DNA of 28,015 bases from Anaerolineae bacterium. GTDB lineage: Bacteria > Chloroflexota > Anaerolineae > JAAYZQ01. The notes beneath the pieces were generated by a model. It ran no database searches. It was not told the origin of the DNA and saw only the letters and a program-made list of their open reading frames with translations. A program made the translations under genes and the position numbers. Below, piece after piece: positions 1 through 7,636 of the stretch. Position 1 is the stretch's first letter; every line of letters begins with the position of its first letter. The stretch is from contig JAFGIA010000236.1 in the NCBI GenBank assembly GCA_016929795.1, forward strand, positions 1 to 28,015, written 5' to 3'.

Positions 1-939
1 GACGATGGGCACCACGGCCAGCATCAAGCCCACGACCTGCGGCGTATAGCCCAACACATACTGCAAGTAGAAGGGCATGAGGATGGTGGTGCCAGCCATG
101 CAGATAAAAGTGGACAGGCCGGTGACCAGGTTGACGTCGAACAGGATGTTGCGAAAGAGCCCCAGGTCGATCATGGGCTGAGCGCTGCGCGCCTCGATGA
201 CCACGAACAGGATGGCCACGGCCAGGCTAAAGGCGATGAGACCCAGCACCCGTGGATCGCTCAAGCCTGCGTGCTGGCCCAGGGTCAGGCCCAGCAGCAG
301 GGTGATGAGCGCAACAAAGAGGGTGAGCGCCCCGACCAGGTCAAAGCGCTGGCCGGGGGTGGTCTGGCTGGTGGGCACAAAGCGCAGCACCATCCAGGTG
401 CCGGCGATGCCGACGGGCAGGTTGACGAAAAAAATCCAGTGCCACGACAGGGCGCCGAGGATCAGCCCCCCCAGGACGGGGCCGAGGACGATGCCGATGG
501 AGACCATAGAGCCGCTGATGCCCAGGGCCTTGCCCCGCTCGCCAGGTGGAAAGGCTTCAGTGGTGATGGCCATGCCCAGGGCCATGAGCATCGAGGCGCC
601 GATGGCCTGCACCACGCGAAAGGCGACGAGCCAGCCGATGTCGGGCGACAGGCCGCACAGCACCGAGCCCAGGGTAAAGATCACAAAGCCGGTAGCATAG
701 ATTCGTTTCTTGCCCATCATATCGCCCAGCCGGCCGATGCTGAGCATGAGCGTGCTGACGGTGAGCAGGTAGGCCAGGACCACCCATTCCACGGCGGCAA
801 AGGTGGTATCAAAAGCGTCGACCAGGGTGGGCAGGGCCACATTGACAATGCTGCCGTCGATGGTTGCCAGAAAAATGCCCATGGCGGTGGCGGCCATGAC
901 GTGCCATTTGCGGCTATAGTCGATGGTGTCGGGTTGCAT
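1..939 (-). CDS. DHA2-family MFS drug-efflux transporter (C-terminus cut by window edge)
   Basis: This is the first 313 residues of a multi-pass proton-driven efflux permease of the EmrB/QacA (DHA2, 14-helix) type; the reading frame is still open at base 1. Visible motifs are the TM1 signature IDGSIVNVALP (Asp28), motif A GRLGDMMGKKR at about 69-79, and antiporter motif C GIVLGPVLGG at about 149-158. Motif C is characteristic of drug:H+ antiporters. A GGAG lies shortly upstream of the ATG, whose reverse complement is at 937-939. The gene follows the REC-GAF regulator on the same strand after a 210-base gap with its own candidate promoter, so it is probably a separate unit. The substrate cannot be predicted. 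Confidence 0.9.
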   Translation of the reverse strand, partial: MQPDTIDYSRKWHVMAATAMGIFLATIDGSIVNVALPTLVDAFDTTFAAVEWVVLAYLLTVSTLMLSIGRLGDMMGKKRIYATGFVIFTLGSVLCGLSPDIGWLVAFRVVQAIGASMLMALGMAITTEAFPPGERGKALGISGSMVSIGIVLGPVLGGLILGALSWHWIFFVNLPVGIAGTWMVLRFVPTSQTTPGQRFDLVGALTLFVALITLLLGLTLGQHAGLSDPRVLGLIAFSLAVAILFVVIEARSAQPMIDLGLFRNILFDVNLVTGLSTFICMAGTTILMPFYLQYVLGYTPQVVGLMLAVVPIV

Positions 940-978
940 CCAGTCTCCAGTGTATTGGTGTTGGGTTCCAAGGGGTGC

Positions 979-984
979 ATGATA
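979..984 (-). promoter_or_regulatory. candidate extended -10 promoter for the MFS gene
   Basis: On the minus strand TGG precedes TATCAT (984-979), giving an extended -10 (TGn) about 40 bases upstream of the MFS start codon. The -35 region is poor. The same TGGTATCAT string forms the -10 of the tad promoter at 11265-11270. The rest of the 940-1149 gap holds only a weak hairpin (about 1058-1081, AAAGGC/GCCTTT arms followed by a short T run on the minus strand) that may terminate the regulator transcript. Confidence 0.4.
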
Positions 985-1149
985 CCACAGATTGGCTGTT
1001 CAGGCGAAGCGAGGGTGGACCAGGGTGACGGATGATGGAGGCCCGAGCCTGCGAAATAAAGGCGGCAACCTTTCGGCCTTTCGGCTGTTTACCCGGTGTG
1101 TTCAGACGAACGGCATGAATGGTACGAACGGCGCAGGGCGGTCTTTTCT

Positions 1150-2262
1150 CTACTCGATGTCCACCTCCCCGGGTAGGATGTCGATCACGTCGAGCAGGGA
1201 CGCCGCCGTCGCGGCCATGTCGTTGGCGACTTTTACCAGCTTGGCGCGGAGCGCGGCGGCTTGTTCGTCTGTCATGCACGGCTGTGGCCCGCGGGGCTTT
1301 TGCGCCTCGTAGGCGCGTGCGTTTTGCACGGCAATGATGGCGTAATCGGCCAGCCCACTCAGCCATTCGGTGTCGTACTCGCCAAAGGGTGCTTCCCCTG
1401 GGTTGCGGGCGGCGATCAACACGCCTATGGTGCGCGACTGCCAACGAAGCGGGGCGGCGATCATGGGCCCCATGGACTGGCCCACGATCTCAAAGAGTGT
1501 CACATCCCCAGGGGCTTTGGCGCGAATCTCTGTCTCGCCCAGGGCCATTACCTCGATGGCGAGGCCGCTGTCGACGGGCATGTCCATGAGCTGGGCCCGG
1601 GGATCGCGTGGGCCGCGGGCGCCGCGCAGGCGCAGACCGCCTGTGTGGGGGTCCTGCAAGTAGAGGAAGGCATAGTCGGCGCGTGTCACATAGATGGCTG
1701 CCTCGACAGCGCGCATCACGATCCGGTCCAGATCGAGCAGGGCGACCAGGGCTTTGCCCACGCGCGCCAGGATATTCATGTCGCGCATCCAGCGCTCAAC
1801 CTGACGCGTCAGAGGCATGGCGCGCTCGGGTGCATGGTCAGGGTCCAGGGTGGATGGGGGGGACGCGGGGGGCGGTGGGGGTGAGGCCGGGTGGCGCCTG
1901 GCGAGCGCTTTGCGGACGGCGGTCAGCATGGTGTCGATCTGGTACGGCTTGACGACGTAATCTATGGCGCCCAGGTGCATCGCCTGCTGCGCCACCTGCT
2001 CCGATCCATAGAAGGTGGTCAGGATCACGGGGGTCTTGTCGCCTCGCTCCTGGAGCGCAGCCAGGACTTCCAGCCCATCCATCCGGGGCATGTTCAGGTC
2101 CATGATGACGAGATCGGGCTTGTCGCTCAGGATGCGCTTCAGGCCGCGTTGGCCGTCCATCGCCGTCAGCACCTCGTAGCCGTTGGGTTTCAGGATATTG
2201 TTTGCCAGGTGCACAATGTTCTCACGCCGGTCTTCGACGATCAGGATGGTTTCTCCTGCCAT
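1150..2262 (-). CDS. Response regulator with receiver and GAF domains
   Basis: This is a 370-residue cytoplasmic signalling protein. Residues 1-120 form a receiver domain: acidic residues at 10-11, phospho-acceptor Asp55 in VIMDLNMPRMDG, Thr82/83 and Lys105 in YVVKPY. A Pro-rich linker (about 122-145) leads to a GAF domain (about 160-320), a small-molecule or protein-binding fold, and a short helical tail. There is no DNA-binding, GGDEF or kinase output, so it probably acts through protein contacts, for example by tuning a partner histidine kinase. The start codon lies 1 nt after the surE stop, with AGGCAGGG inside the end of surE, implying translational coupling. The partner kinase is not obvious in this window. 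Confidence 0.85.
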   Translation of the reverse strand: MAGETILIVEDRRENIVHLANNILKPNGYEVLTAMDGQRGLKRILSDKPDLVIMDLNMPRMDGLEVLAALQERGDKTPVILTTFYGSEQVAQQAMHLGAIDYVVKPYQIDTMLTAVRKALARRHPASPPPPPASPPSTLDPDHAPERAMPLTRQVERWMRDMNILARVGKALVALLDLDRIVMRAVEAAIYVTRADYAFLYLQDPHTGGLRLRGARGPRDPRAQLMDMPVDSGLAIEVMALGETEIRAKAPGDVTLFEIVGQSMGPMIAAPLRWQSRTIGVLIAARNPGEAPFGEYDTEWLSGLADYAIIAVQNARAYEAQKPRGPQPCMTDEQAAALRAKLVKVANDMAATAASLLDVIDILPGEVDIE

Positions 2263-2263
2263 G

Positions 2264-3109
2264 CTATCCCTGCCTTTCAGAATCCCGGGGTGCCGCGTGC
2301 GGCGACCGGATCAACGTTTCGAGCTCGGCCAGGATGACGCGTGAGGTGAGATCGAGGCTGAGGGGGGTGACGGACACGACGCGATCGACGACAATGGCCC
2401 ATGTATCGGAATCGGGCTCGAGCGTGTCGTGCTCGACGAGCATCTTGTAGCCCAGGCGCCGTTTTTCCTCCAGATACTCGCGCCCGCTCGGCGTAGCGTG
2501 AAAGTAGCGCTGGCGCGACAGGCGGGTTACGCGCCACGGGGTGTCGGGCGTCGCGCTGGCGGGCACGTCGATCTTGAGCACGTCGACGTCGACCGGCATA
2601 TCCAGTGCCAGCATCTGGCGGGCAAAGAGGCGCGTAAAGTGGATGGCAGCCGTAAAGTCGACCTGGTCCGAATGTCGGTAGTGAAACTCCTGTGGCGTCT
2701 GCAGGCTGACGGCGAGGGCTGGCACGCCGTCGTCGGCGGCCTCGATCGCGGCGCCCACGGTGCCGGAGGCGGTCACGCCAGAGCCGACATTCTCGCCAAA
2801 GTTGATGCCCGACACGCACAGCGCCGGGCGGCGGGGCACGAGCTCGACGAGGGCATAGATCACGGCCTGCGCCGGCGAGCCAAAGGTGCCATAAGCGAGC
2901 ACCGGCACGCCGTCCACCTCGTATTCCACCTGGTGGATGGCGCCATCGTGAAAGGTAGGCAGGCTGCGCCCGGCGCCGCTCTGCTGCTCGCACGGCGAAG
3001 CGACGATCACATCGCCGAGGGGCAACATGGCGCGCACAGCCGCGCGCAGCCCCGGCGACTCGATCCCGTCGTCACACGTCATCAGGATGAGGGGTTTCTC
3101 CCCGGACAT
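2264..3109 (-). CDS. surE: 5'/3'-nucleotidase SurE
   Basis: SurE dephosphorylates nucleoside 5'/3'-monophosphates with a divalent metal. The protein is 281 residues, slightly longer than the usual 250. It shows DDG at 13-15 (metal-binding Asp13, Asp14), SGAGRS at about 44-49 (metal-binding Ser), and SGINFGENVGSG at about 100-111 (metal-binding Asn103), followed by the SGTVGAA stretch typical of the family. The residue before the Asp pair is Cys12 where the family normally has Asn. I chose the ATG at 3109 (MSGEKP), which has AAAGGAG about 13 nt upstream. The longer open frame to 3160 would start inside a palindrome and is unlikely. It is the first gene of a two-gene operon with the REC-GAF regulator. 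Confidence 0.9.
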   Translation of the reverse strand: MSGEKPLILMTCDDGIESPGLRAAVRAMLPLGDVIVASPCEQQSGAGRSLPTFHDGAIHQVEYEVDGVPVLAYGTFGSPAQAVIYALVELVPRRPALCVSGINFGENVGSGVTASGTVGAAIEAADDGVPALAVSLQTPQEFHYRHSDQVDFTAAIHFTRLFARQMLALDMPVDVDVLKIDVPASATPDTPWRVTRLSRQRYFHATPSGREYLEEKRRLGYKMLVEHDTLEPDSDTWAIVVDRVVSVTPLSLDLTSRVILAELETLIRSPHAAPRDSERQG

Positions 3110-3145
3110 GGTTATGGCCCATCTCCTTTTCCCGGATATGTCCCT

Positions 3146-3174
3146 ATTATACAGCAGCAAGCAGCAAGCAGCAA
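3146..3174 (-). promoter_or_regulatory. candidate surE promoter inside a palindrome
   Basis: A perfect TATAAT lies on the minus strand at 3151-3146, about 37-42 bases upstream of the surE start. Seventeen bases further upstream is TTGCTG (3174-3169), a weak -35 that falls within the palindrome. If used, the promoter would be structurally linked to the repeat element. Confidence 0.4.
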
Positions 3175-3209
3175 GTGCCTGGCACTTGCTGCTTGCTGCT
3201 TGGCGCTTG
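3154..3209. repeat. Heptamer-built intergenic palindrome
   Basis: Three tandem GCAGCAA units (3154-3174) are followed by GTGCC-T-GGCAC and then two TTGCTGC units and a degenerate third (TTGGCGC). The arms 3158-3179 and 3181-3202 are perfect reverse complements, 22 bp each, separated by one base. The element fills the gap between the DUF4870 stop and the surE leader. It may act as a terminator or attenuator, or be a dispersed genomic repeat. Confidence 0.85.
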
Positions 3210-3220
3210 GTGATCGTCCG

Positions 3221-3670
3221 CTATTGCTTCCGGAGCCAGCGGCCGATGATCAGGTACTCAAAGTCGCGCCCATCGAGGGTGCGGATGGCAGCCCACAGGC
3301 CGTAGAGGAGGAAAATGGCCCCCACGGCAAGGGGCACGAGCGTGAGCGCCAGCCCCACCCACATGCCGGCAGGGGGAGCGACTTCGTAGGCTTCCGGGTT
3401 CGTGGTGAGAGGGACAAAGATCAGGGCCATGTAGAGGACGGACCAGCAGCACCAGCTCAGGATCATGAGCAGCATGGACGCCGTCTGGTAGACGACCGAC
3501 TGGAGTGCATGGAAGGCGACGTAGCGTGACTTGTCCTTCTGGACCAGCCAGATGACGAGGGCGGTGATGATCCCGCCAAAGCCGCTGGTAAAGATGCCAA
3601 ACAGGATGCTGGCGTGGGCGAGTGCCGCGGTCAGGCGCTCGTCTTTGGTCGGTGCGGTGACTTCTGTCAT
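3221..3670 (-). CDS. DUF4870-family small membrane protein
   Basis: This 149-residue protein has the DUF4870 layout: a short polar N-terminus with the motif DERLTAALAHASILFG, then three hydrophobic segments at about 20-43, 64-87 and 104-127, and a basic tail. The KDKSRYVAFHALQS segment between the first two helices is typical of the family, whose biochemical role is unknown. The start has AAGGAG 7 nt upstream. The gene is flanked by two large palindromes and is probably transcribed alone. Confidence 0.8.
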   Translation of the reverse strand: MTEVTAPTKDERLTAALAHASILFGIFTSGFGGIITALVIWLVQKDKSRYVAFHALQSVVYQTASMLLMILSWCCWSVLYMALIFVPLTTNPEAYEVAPPAGMWVGLALTLVPLAVGAIFLLYGLWAAIRTLDGRDFEYLIIGRWLRKQ

Positions 3671-3696
3671 TTTGATCTCCTTTTTGTCAGATAAAA

Positions 3697-3778
3697 CGTA
3701 TCAGCTCAATAAGGGGGGGAAGTGGGGGAGTGTGCGGGCACCGCACACTCCCCCACCCCCGATTATTGAGCGGATACG
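3697..3778. terminator. Large nested hairpin between the ABC permease and DUF4870 genes
   Basis: A perfect 16-bp inner stem (GTGGGGGAGTGTGCGG, about 3722-3737, pairing with about 3741-3756) is enclosed by an outer arm pair: CGTATCAGCTCAATAA (3697-3712) against the region 3763-3778, 15 of 16 matching. On the minus strand it follows the permease stop (3789) and ends in CGTTTTATC, so it can serve as terminator for the ABC operon. Its size and nested arms are more than a terminator needs. Confidence 0.65.
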
Positions 3779-3788
3779 ATAAAACTGC

Positions 3789-5111
3789 CTACTCATAGCG
3801 CAGCGCCTCAATGGGGTCCAGGTTGGCCGCACGGGTGGCGGGCAGCAGGCCAGCCAGCAGGGCGACGCCGGTACTGAGTGCGACGACGAGCAGCACGAGC
3901 CACAACGGAAAGGCCGAGATGTTGAAGGTGCGATAGTCCTGCAAAAAGGTCAGGTGCGAGACGACGTTGATCAGGGTGCCGGTGAGCCAGGCGACGACAA
4001 TGCCGAGCAACCCGCCCCAGAAGCCGATGCTGCCCGCCTCGACGATAAAGAGTAGGCGGATGGTGCCCTTGCTGGCGCCGAGTGCCTTCATGAGGCCGAT
4101 CTCGCGTGTGCGCTCATAGATGGCCATGATCAGTGTATTGATGATGCCGAGGCTGGCAACCCCAAGGGCAATGAGGCCAAAGATGCTGAGCACGGCCTGG
4201 ATGACGCGAAAGCCAGTGGCCAGCGCGCCGGCCGATTCCTCGGGTGTCGACGCAGCATAGTCCCCCACCTTCTCGATGGCGGCGGCAACCGCGTCGATGC
4301 GCTCAGGATCGGCCACGTGTACCGAGAGGCCAAAGCCCATGTCGTCGGCGGTGTAGGCGTCGTCATTCTCGGCAAAGTAGCGGCCCATCTCGATGCCGTC
4401 TTCTAGCGGCACGTTCACCTCTGTGCTCAGGATCGATTGCTCGAACACGCCGACGATCTCGAAGGGGTAGCTCTGGCTCTCGCCCTCGCTCGCCCCCAAA
4501 AAGTCGAGCTGGTAACCGGCCGGCACTTCTACGGTGATGGTGTGGCCAAGGGCATCCTCGGGGCGATCGAGCCCCCAGGCATCGAGAAAGGCATAGGCGA
4601 CGACGGCGACGCCGCGCTCGCCAGGCGCGAAGGGACGGCCGGCAGCCAGCTTGCGCTGGACGATTTCGTACTGGGGCGAGGCGAGGACCTGGGTCTGGTA
4701 CCTGTCCTCGTCTGTGTCCAACTGCACCCAGTTGGCCATGACGACGACGACGGGCTGCACATCGTCAACGCCGTCGACGGCGGCGATGCGCTCGACATCG
4801 GCGCCGTTCAGAGTGGGCAGGTTGACGTATGGGTTCTGCCCTTCCTGTACTTGCTGCGGTGCACCAAAGCCGGAGGCACCCATCAAGATCGCGGCCATGT
4901 CGGCCGAGCTGGCAGGCTCGACGCCGATCACATCGGGCACGCTCAGTGCTGTAAGCTGGGCGGTGACATAGTGCTGGGTGCCGACACCGAGGCTGACCAT
5001 GAGTGCCACGAGGGTGGCACCAATGACCACGGCCAAGATGGTCAACAGGGTGCGCAGTTTACGCTTCCACAGATTGGTAAAGGCGATCCGGAGATAGTCG
5101 GAGAATCTCAT
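3789..5111 (-). CDS. ABC transporter permease, MacB/FtsX type
   Basis: This is a 440-residue permease of the LolCE/MacB/FtsX superfamily. An N-terminal helix (about 18-45) is followed by a large extracytoplasmic MacB-type periplasmic core domain (about 50-290). Three C-terminal helices form the FtsX domain (about 300-430), with the conserved coupling region around YERTREIGLMKALGAS and the usual ending DPIEALRYE. Such permeases transmit ATP-driven conformational change to the extracellular side (mechanotransmission) or export lipids, peptides or lipoproteins. The ATG overlaps the stop of the ATPase gene by 4 nt (ATGA), so the two are translationally coupled. No MacA-type adaptor is adjacent. 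Confidence 0.9.
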   Translation of the reverse strand: MRFSDYLRIAFTNLWKRKLRTLLTILAVVIGATLVALMVSLGVGTQHYVTAQLTALSVPDVIGVEPASSADMAAILMGASGFGAPQQVQEGQNPYVNLPTLNGADVERIAAVDGVDDVQPVVVVMANWVQLDTDEDRYQTQVLASPQYEIVQRKLAAGRPFAPGERGVAVVAYAFLDAWGLDRPEDALGHTITVEVPAGYQLDFLGASEGESQSYPFEIVGVFEQSILSTEVNVPLEDGIEMGRYFAENDDAYTADDMGFGLSVHVADPERIDAVAAAIEKVGDYAASTPEESAGALATGFRVIQAVLSIFGLIALGVASLGIINTLIMAIYERTREIGLMKALGASKGTIRLLFIVEAGSIGFWGGLLGIVVAWLTGTLINVVSHLTFLQDYRTFNISAFPLWLVLLVVALSTGVALLAGLLPATRAANLDPIEALRYE

Positions 5112-5788
5112 TGTCGGGCCTCCCGGGCGACGATACGCCCATCGCGCAGCGCGATCTGCCGGGCGGCGAGGGTGGCGATCTCGCGGTCGTGGGTGACCAG
5201 GAGGATGGTGAGGGCGCGCTCGCGGTGGAGGCGGTCGAGCAGCGCGACGATCTCTTGTCCCGTAGCGGTGTCGAGGTTGCCGGTAGGCTCGTCGGCGAGG
5301 ATGTAGGCGGGCTCGGTGACGAGGGCACGGGCGATGGCCACGCGCTGGCGCTCGCCGCCGGACATTTCCGCCGGGCGGTGGCGTTGACGCTCGCCGAGGC
5401 CGACGGCATCCAGGGCCTGGCGCGCGCGCGCTTGGCGATCGTGAGGGGGCACGCCGGCAAAGACGAGGGGCAGGGCGACATTTTCGACGGCGGTGTAGGT
5501 GGGCTGGAGGTTAAAGGTCTGAAAGACAAAGCCGATGCGCCGGTTGCGAAAGCGTGCCAGGTCCCTGTCGGTGGCCTGTGCCAGGTCCTGGCCATCGACG
5601 ATCACGCTGCCCGCCGTCGGGGTGTCGAGGCCGCCGATGACGTGCAGGAGCGTGCTCTTGCCGCTGCCCGAGGGACCGGTGACGGCGACGAACTCGCCGT
5701 CGCCGATGGACAGGTCCACGTGGTCGAGCGCGTGGATCTCTTCACTGCCCATTTTGTAGATACGGGTGACGTTCTGCAGCTCGATCAC
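5108..5788 (-). CDS. ABC transporter ATP-binding protein, LolD/MacB family
   Basis: This 226-residue ATPase powers the downstream permease. Walker A is GPSGSGKST at 38-46, the family QTFNLQP Q-loop and the signature MSGGERQRVAIARAL are intact, Walker B/E is ILADEPTGN, and the switch His is in VTHD. I chose the GTG at 5788: it has GAGGAGGAG just upstream and overlaps the stop of the protease gene in GTGA. The longer frame to 6142 merely reads the protease gene in another frame. The gene is the middle member of a protease-ATPase-permease operon. Confidence 0.92.
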   Translation of the reverse strand: MIELQNVTRIYKMGSEEIHALDHVDLSIGDGEFVAVTGPSGSGKSTLLHVIGGLDTPTAGSVIVDGQDLAQATDRDLARFRNRRIGFVFQTFNLQPTYTAVENVALPLVFAGVPPHDRQARARQALDAVGLGERQRHRPAEMSGGERQRVAIARALVTEPAYILADEPTGNLDTATGQEIVALLDRLHRERALTILLVTHDREIATLAARQIALRDGRIVAREARQ

Positions 5789-6930
5789 AAGATCTCCTCC
5801 TCGGTGGTGAGGGCGGCTGGAGCAGGGGCCGCTGCCCCGGTCCAGGTATCGCGGTCGAGGATCATGAGCGCGGCGATGACGACCGCCCACACCAGGATGC
5901 CATAGATGCCGATGCCAAAGGAAAAGACAGGATCGGCAGGGGCATAGACGGCGAGCATGAGAAAGGCGACGACCTGGTTGTTGAGGGCGTGCAGAAAGGC
6001 GGCGAGCCACACGCTGCCTGATTTGAGCACGGCGTAGCCCAAGTAGAAGGCCAGGACGATCGTGTAGAGGGTCATGACGATCGGCCCCAGGATCGGGTAG
6101 CCGGGATAGTTGTAGCCCATGACGATGATCGGTGTGTGCCACAGGCCCCAGATCACGCCGAGGAGCAGAATGCCGCGCACCCGGCCGATCTTGACCAGCT
6201 CGCCCTGCAGGTACCCTCGCCAGCCATACTCCTCGCCCAGTCCCATGGTCAAGCCGAGGATAGGGCCGAGAATGACGGTCTGGAAGGCGACGAGGGCAAA
6301 AAGAAGCGCGGGGGGGATCTGGTCGAGGCCAGGCGTCTCGCCTGTCGCGCCTAGCAGGTCCATGATATTGGCCGCCTCGCCCAGGCCCAGGAGGGCGTTC
6401 AGGCCGGTCATGGCGAGATAGATGAGGATCAGTCCGAGGCCAAAGGTCAGATAGTAGCGGATCGGCCCGCCGTGCAGCCCGGCGCGTGCCAGGGGCTCCT
6501 TGCCCGCGACGAGCCGCAGCAGGATGACGAGGGCGAGGAGGACAAGGCTGAGGCCAATGGCGACAATGTTGACCGCGATCAGGTAGACCTGGCTGTGGAC
6601 AAAAAAGAGGCCGAAGGCGAGCAGTGCAAAAAGGACGGCGTAGGCCAGGTAGGCGTAGAGGAACCAGCGCAGCGGTGAACGCTCACCATAGATCGAGCTG
6701 GTGCGAAAGACAAAGAGCTGGAGCAGGATGGCCACGGCGGCAGGGATGAGCATCTGGAGCTGGAGCAGCACCTGAATCGGCGCGGCCAGCTCGGCCGTGA
6801 CGTCGAGAAAGGTGCCGACGTTGAGGTAGATGACCAGGTTCAGCAGGCAGGTGAGGCTAAAGGTGACGATCAGGTAGGTGGTGACCTGTTTCCAATTGGG
6901 ACCGGTAGGTATCCTTTGATCTTTGTCCAT
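5785..6930 (-). CDS. CPBP-family intramembrane glutamic protease (CAAX/Abi)
   Basis: This 381-residue multi-pass membrane protein has the three CPBP motifs: EEYGWR (Glu233, Glu234, Arg238), the WGLWH block (His265), and HALNN (His314, Asn318). The family includes prenyl-CAAX proteases and bacteriocin-immunity proteins; the substrate here is unknown. I chose the ATG at 6930 (MDKDQR), which has AGGGGAG about 5 nt upstream; the frame is open to 7032 but that stretch contains no better start. Its 4-nt overlap with the ABC ATPase suggests that protease and transporter act on the same membrane process, such as processing or immunity against an exported peptide. Confidence 0.88.
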   Translation of the reverse strand: MDKDQRIPTGPNWKQVTTYLIVTFSLTCLLNLVIYLNVGTFLDVTAELAAPIQVLLQLQMLIPAAVAILLQLFVFRTSSIYGERSPLRWFLYAYLAYAVLFALLAFGLFFVHSQVYLIAVNIVAIGLSLVLLALVILLRLVAGKEPLARAGLHGGPIRYYLTFGLGLILIYLAMTGLNALLGLGEAANIMDLLGATGETPGLDQIPPALLFALVAFQTVILGPILGLTMGLGEEYGWRGYLQGELVKIGRVRGILLLGVIWGLWHTPIIVMGYNYPGYPILGPIVMTLYTIVLAFYLGYAVLKSGSVWLAAFLHALNNQVVAFLMLAVYAPADPVFSFGIGIYGILVWAVVIAALMILDRDTWTGAAAPAPAALTTEEEIL

Positions 6931-7020
6931 CTCACTCCCCTCTACGCGCCAGGGCGCGTTCTGTTTCACACCCAGTACGCATGGTTCCCTTCCGGGCAGG
7001 CCGGCGGGTAAGGCAATGGC

Positions 7021-7026
7021 ATTGTA
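7021..7026 (-). promoter_or_regulatory. candidate extended -10 promoter of the protease-ABC operon
   Basis: On the minus strand TGC precedes TACAAT (7026-7021), giving an extended -10 about 90 bases upstream of the protease start. No convincing -35 is visible. It sits just downstream of the hairpin that ends the preceding gene. Confidence 0.4.
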
Positions 7027-7085
7027 GCACAACGGAGCGAGAAATGGCTGACAGGAAGCTGACGGGAACGTGGCAGTGCGGCGAA

Positions 7086-7118
7086 AGAGGGCCGGGCGAG
7101 TGGCTCGCCCGGCCCTCT
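7086..7118 (-). terminator. Rho-independent-like terminator of the hypothetical gene at 7130-7636
   Basis: There is a perfect 15-bp G+C-rich stem (AGAGGGCCGGGCGAG, 7086-7100, with 7104-7118) and a 3-nt loop. On the minus strand it begins 11 nt past the stop codon and is followed by a short T run (TTTCGCC). Confidence 0.65.
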
Positions 7119-7129
7119 GGTGCGCGGGA

Positions 7130-7636
7130 TCAGGTGGCGGCGGTGGCGGCGACGGCAGCGCTTTCTTGCTGGATGACCTGGTGGAGATAGTAGGCCAGGA
7201 CGGCCAGCGGGAACTCGATCGGCTGCTCGGCGATGAGTTGCGCGCCCCGGCGGAACACGCCGCGCGGATGGATCGAGAGCAGGGTCACCCCGGCTGGGTC
7301 GACGAGAAACCAGCCCTGCCGGAAAACACCCTCAGGGACGAGCTGCAGCTCCTGGCCATCAAAGTGGATAAGGTAGCCCTGCTTGAAAAGGCCGCGCGGC
7401 TCGGCGGCCCCGCGCACGCGGTCGCCGTCGGTCAGCTCGTAGCTTCTCGACAGGCAGCCGCTGCGGCGGATCAAGACGTGCCGCCCGCCCGCCGCCTGGT
7501 ACTCGCCCTCTGCCATACCGCCCGATACCCTGAGGGTAGCGAGGGTGCCGATCGGTGTGTAAAAGGTGTGCTCGGTGGTGAAAAAGCCGCTCACCTCGAC
7601 CAGAATTTCATCGTATGCCCAGCGATCGTCTGACAT
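7130..7636 (-). CDS. Hypothetical protein, beta-rich, 168 residues
   Basis: I chose the ATG at 7636 (MSDDRW), which has GGGAGGT 6 nt upstream; the open frame continues to 7780 without a supported start. The product is soluble, with no signal peptide or membrane segment. Alternating short strands carry repeated patterns such as RGLFKQGYLIHFD, EGVFRQGWFLVDP and RGVFRRGAQLI, suggesting three related beta-hairpin units. The general look (a small beta barrel ending in a hydrophobic helix at about 140-160) recalls tubby-C/LURP-one-like folds, but that is only an impression. The gene is monocistronic, divergent from the ECF sigma gene. Confidence 0.7.
   Translation of the reverse strand: MSDDRWAYDEILVEVSGFFTTEHTFYTPIGTLATLRVSGGMAEGEYQAAGGRHVLIRRSGCLSRSYELTDGDRVRGAAEPRGLFKQGYLIHFDGQELQLVPEGVFRQGWFLVDPAGVTLLSIHPRGVFRRGAQLIAEQPIEFPLAVLAYYLHQVIQQESAAVAATAAT

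Noticed and set aside
271..1035. Long plus-strand open frame opposite the MFS gene
   Set aside because: His/Gln/Asp-rich composition typical of the antisense of a G+C-rich membrane protein; the MFS motifs are on the other strand.
2429..3529. 366-residue plus-strand open frame opposite surE and DUF4870
   Set aside because: It spans two well-supported minus-strand genes and the palindrome, with no recognisable domain.
5789..6142. N-terminal extension of the ABC ATPase frame
   Set aside because: This part overlaps the CPBP protease gene in another frame; GTG 5788 has a strong ribosome site and family-like N-terminus.
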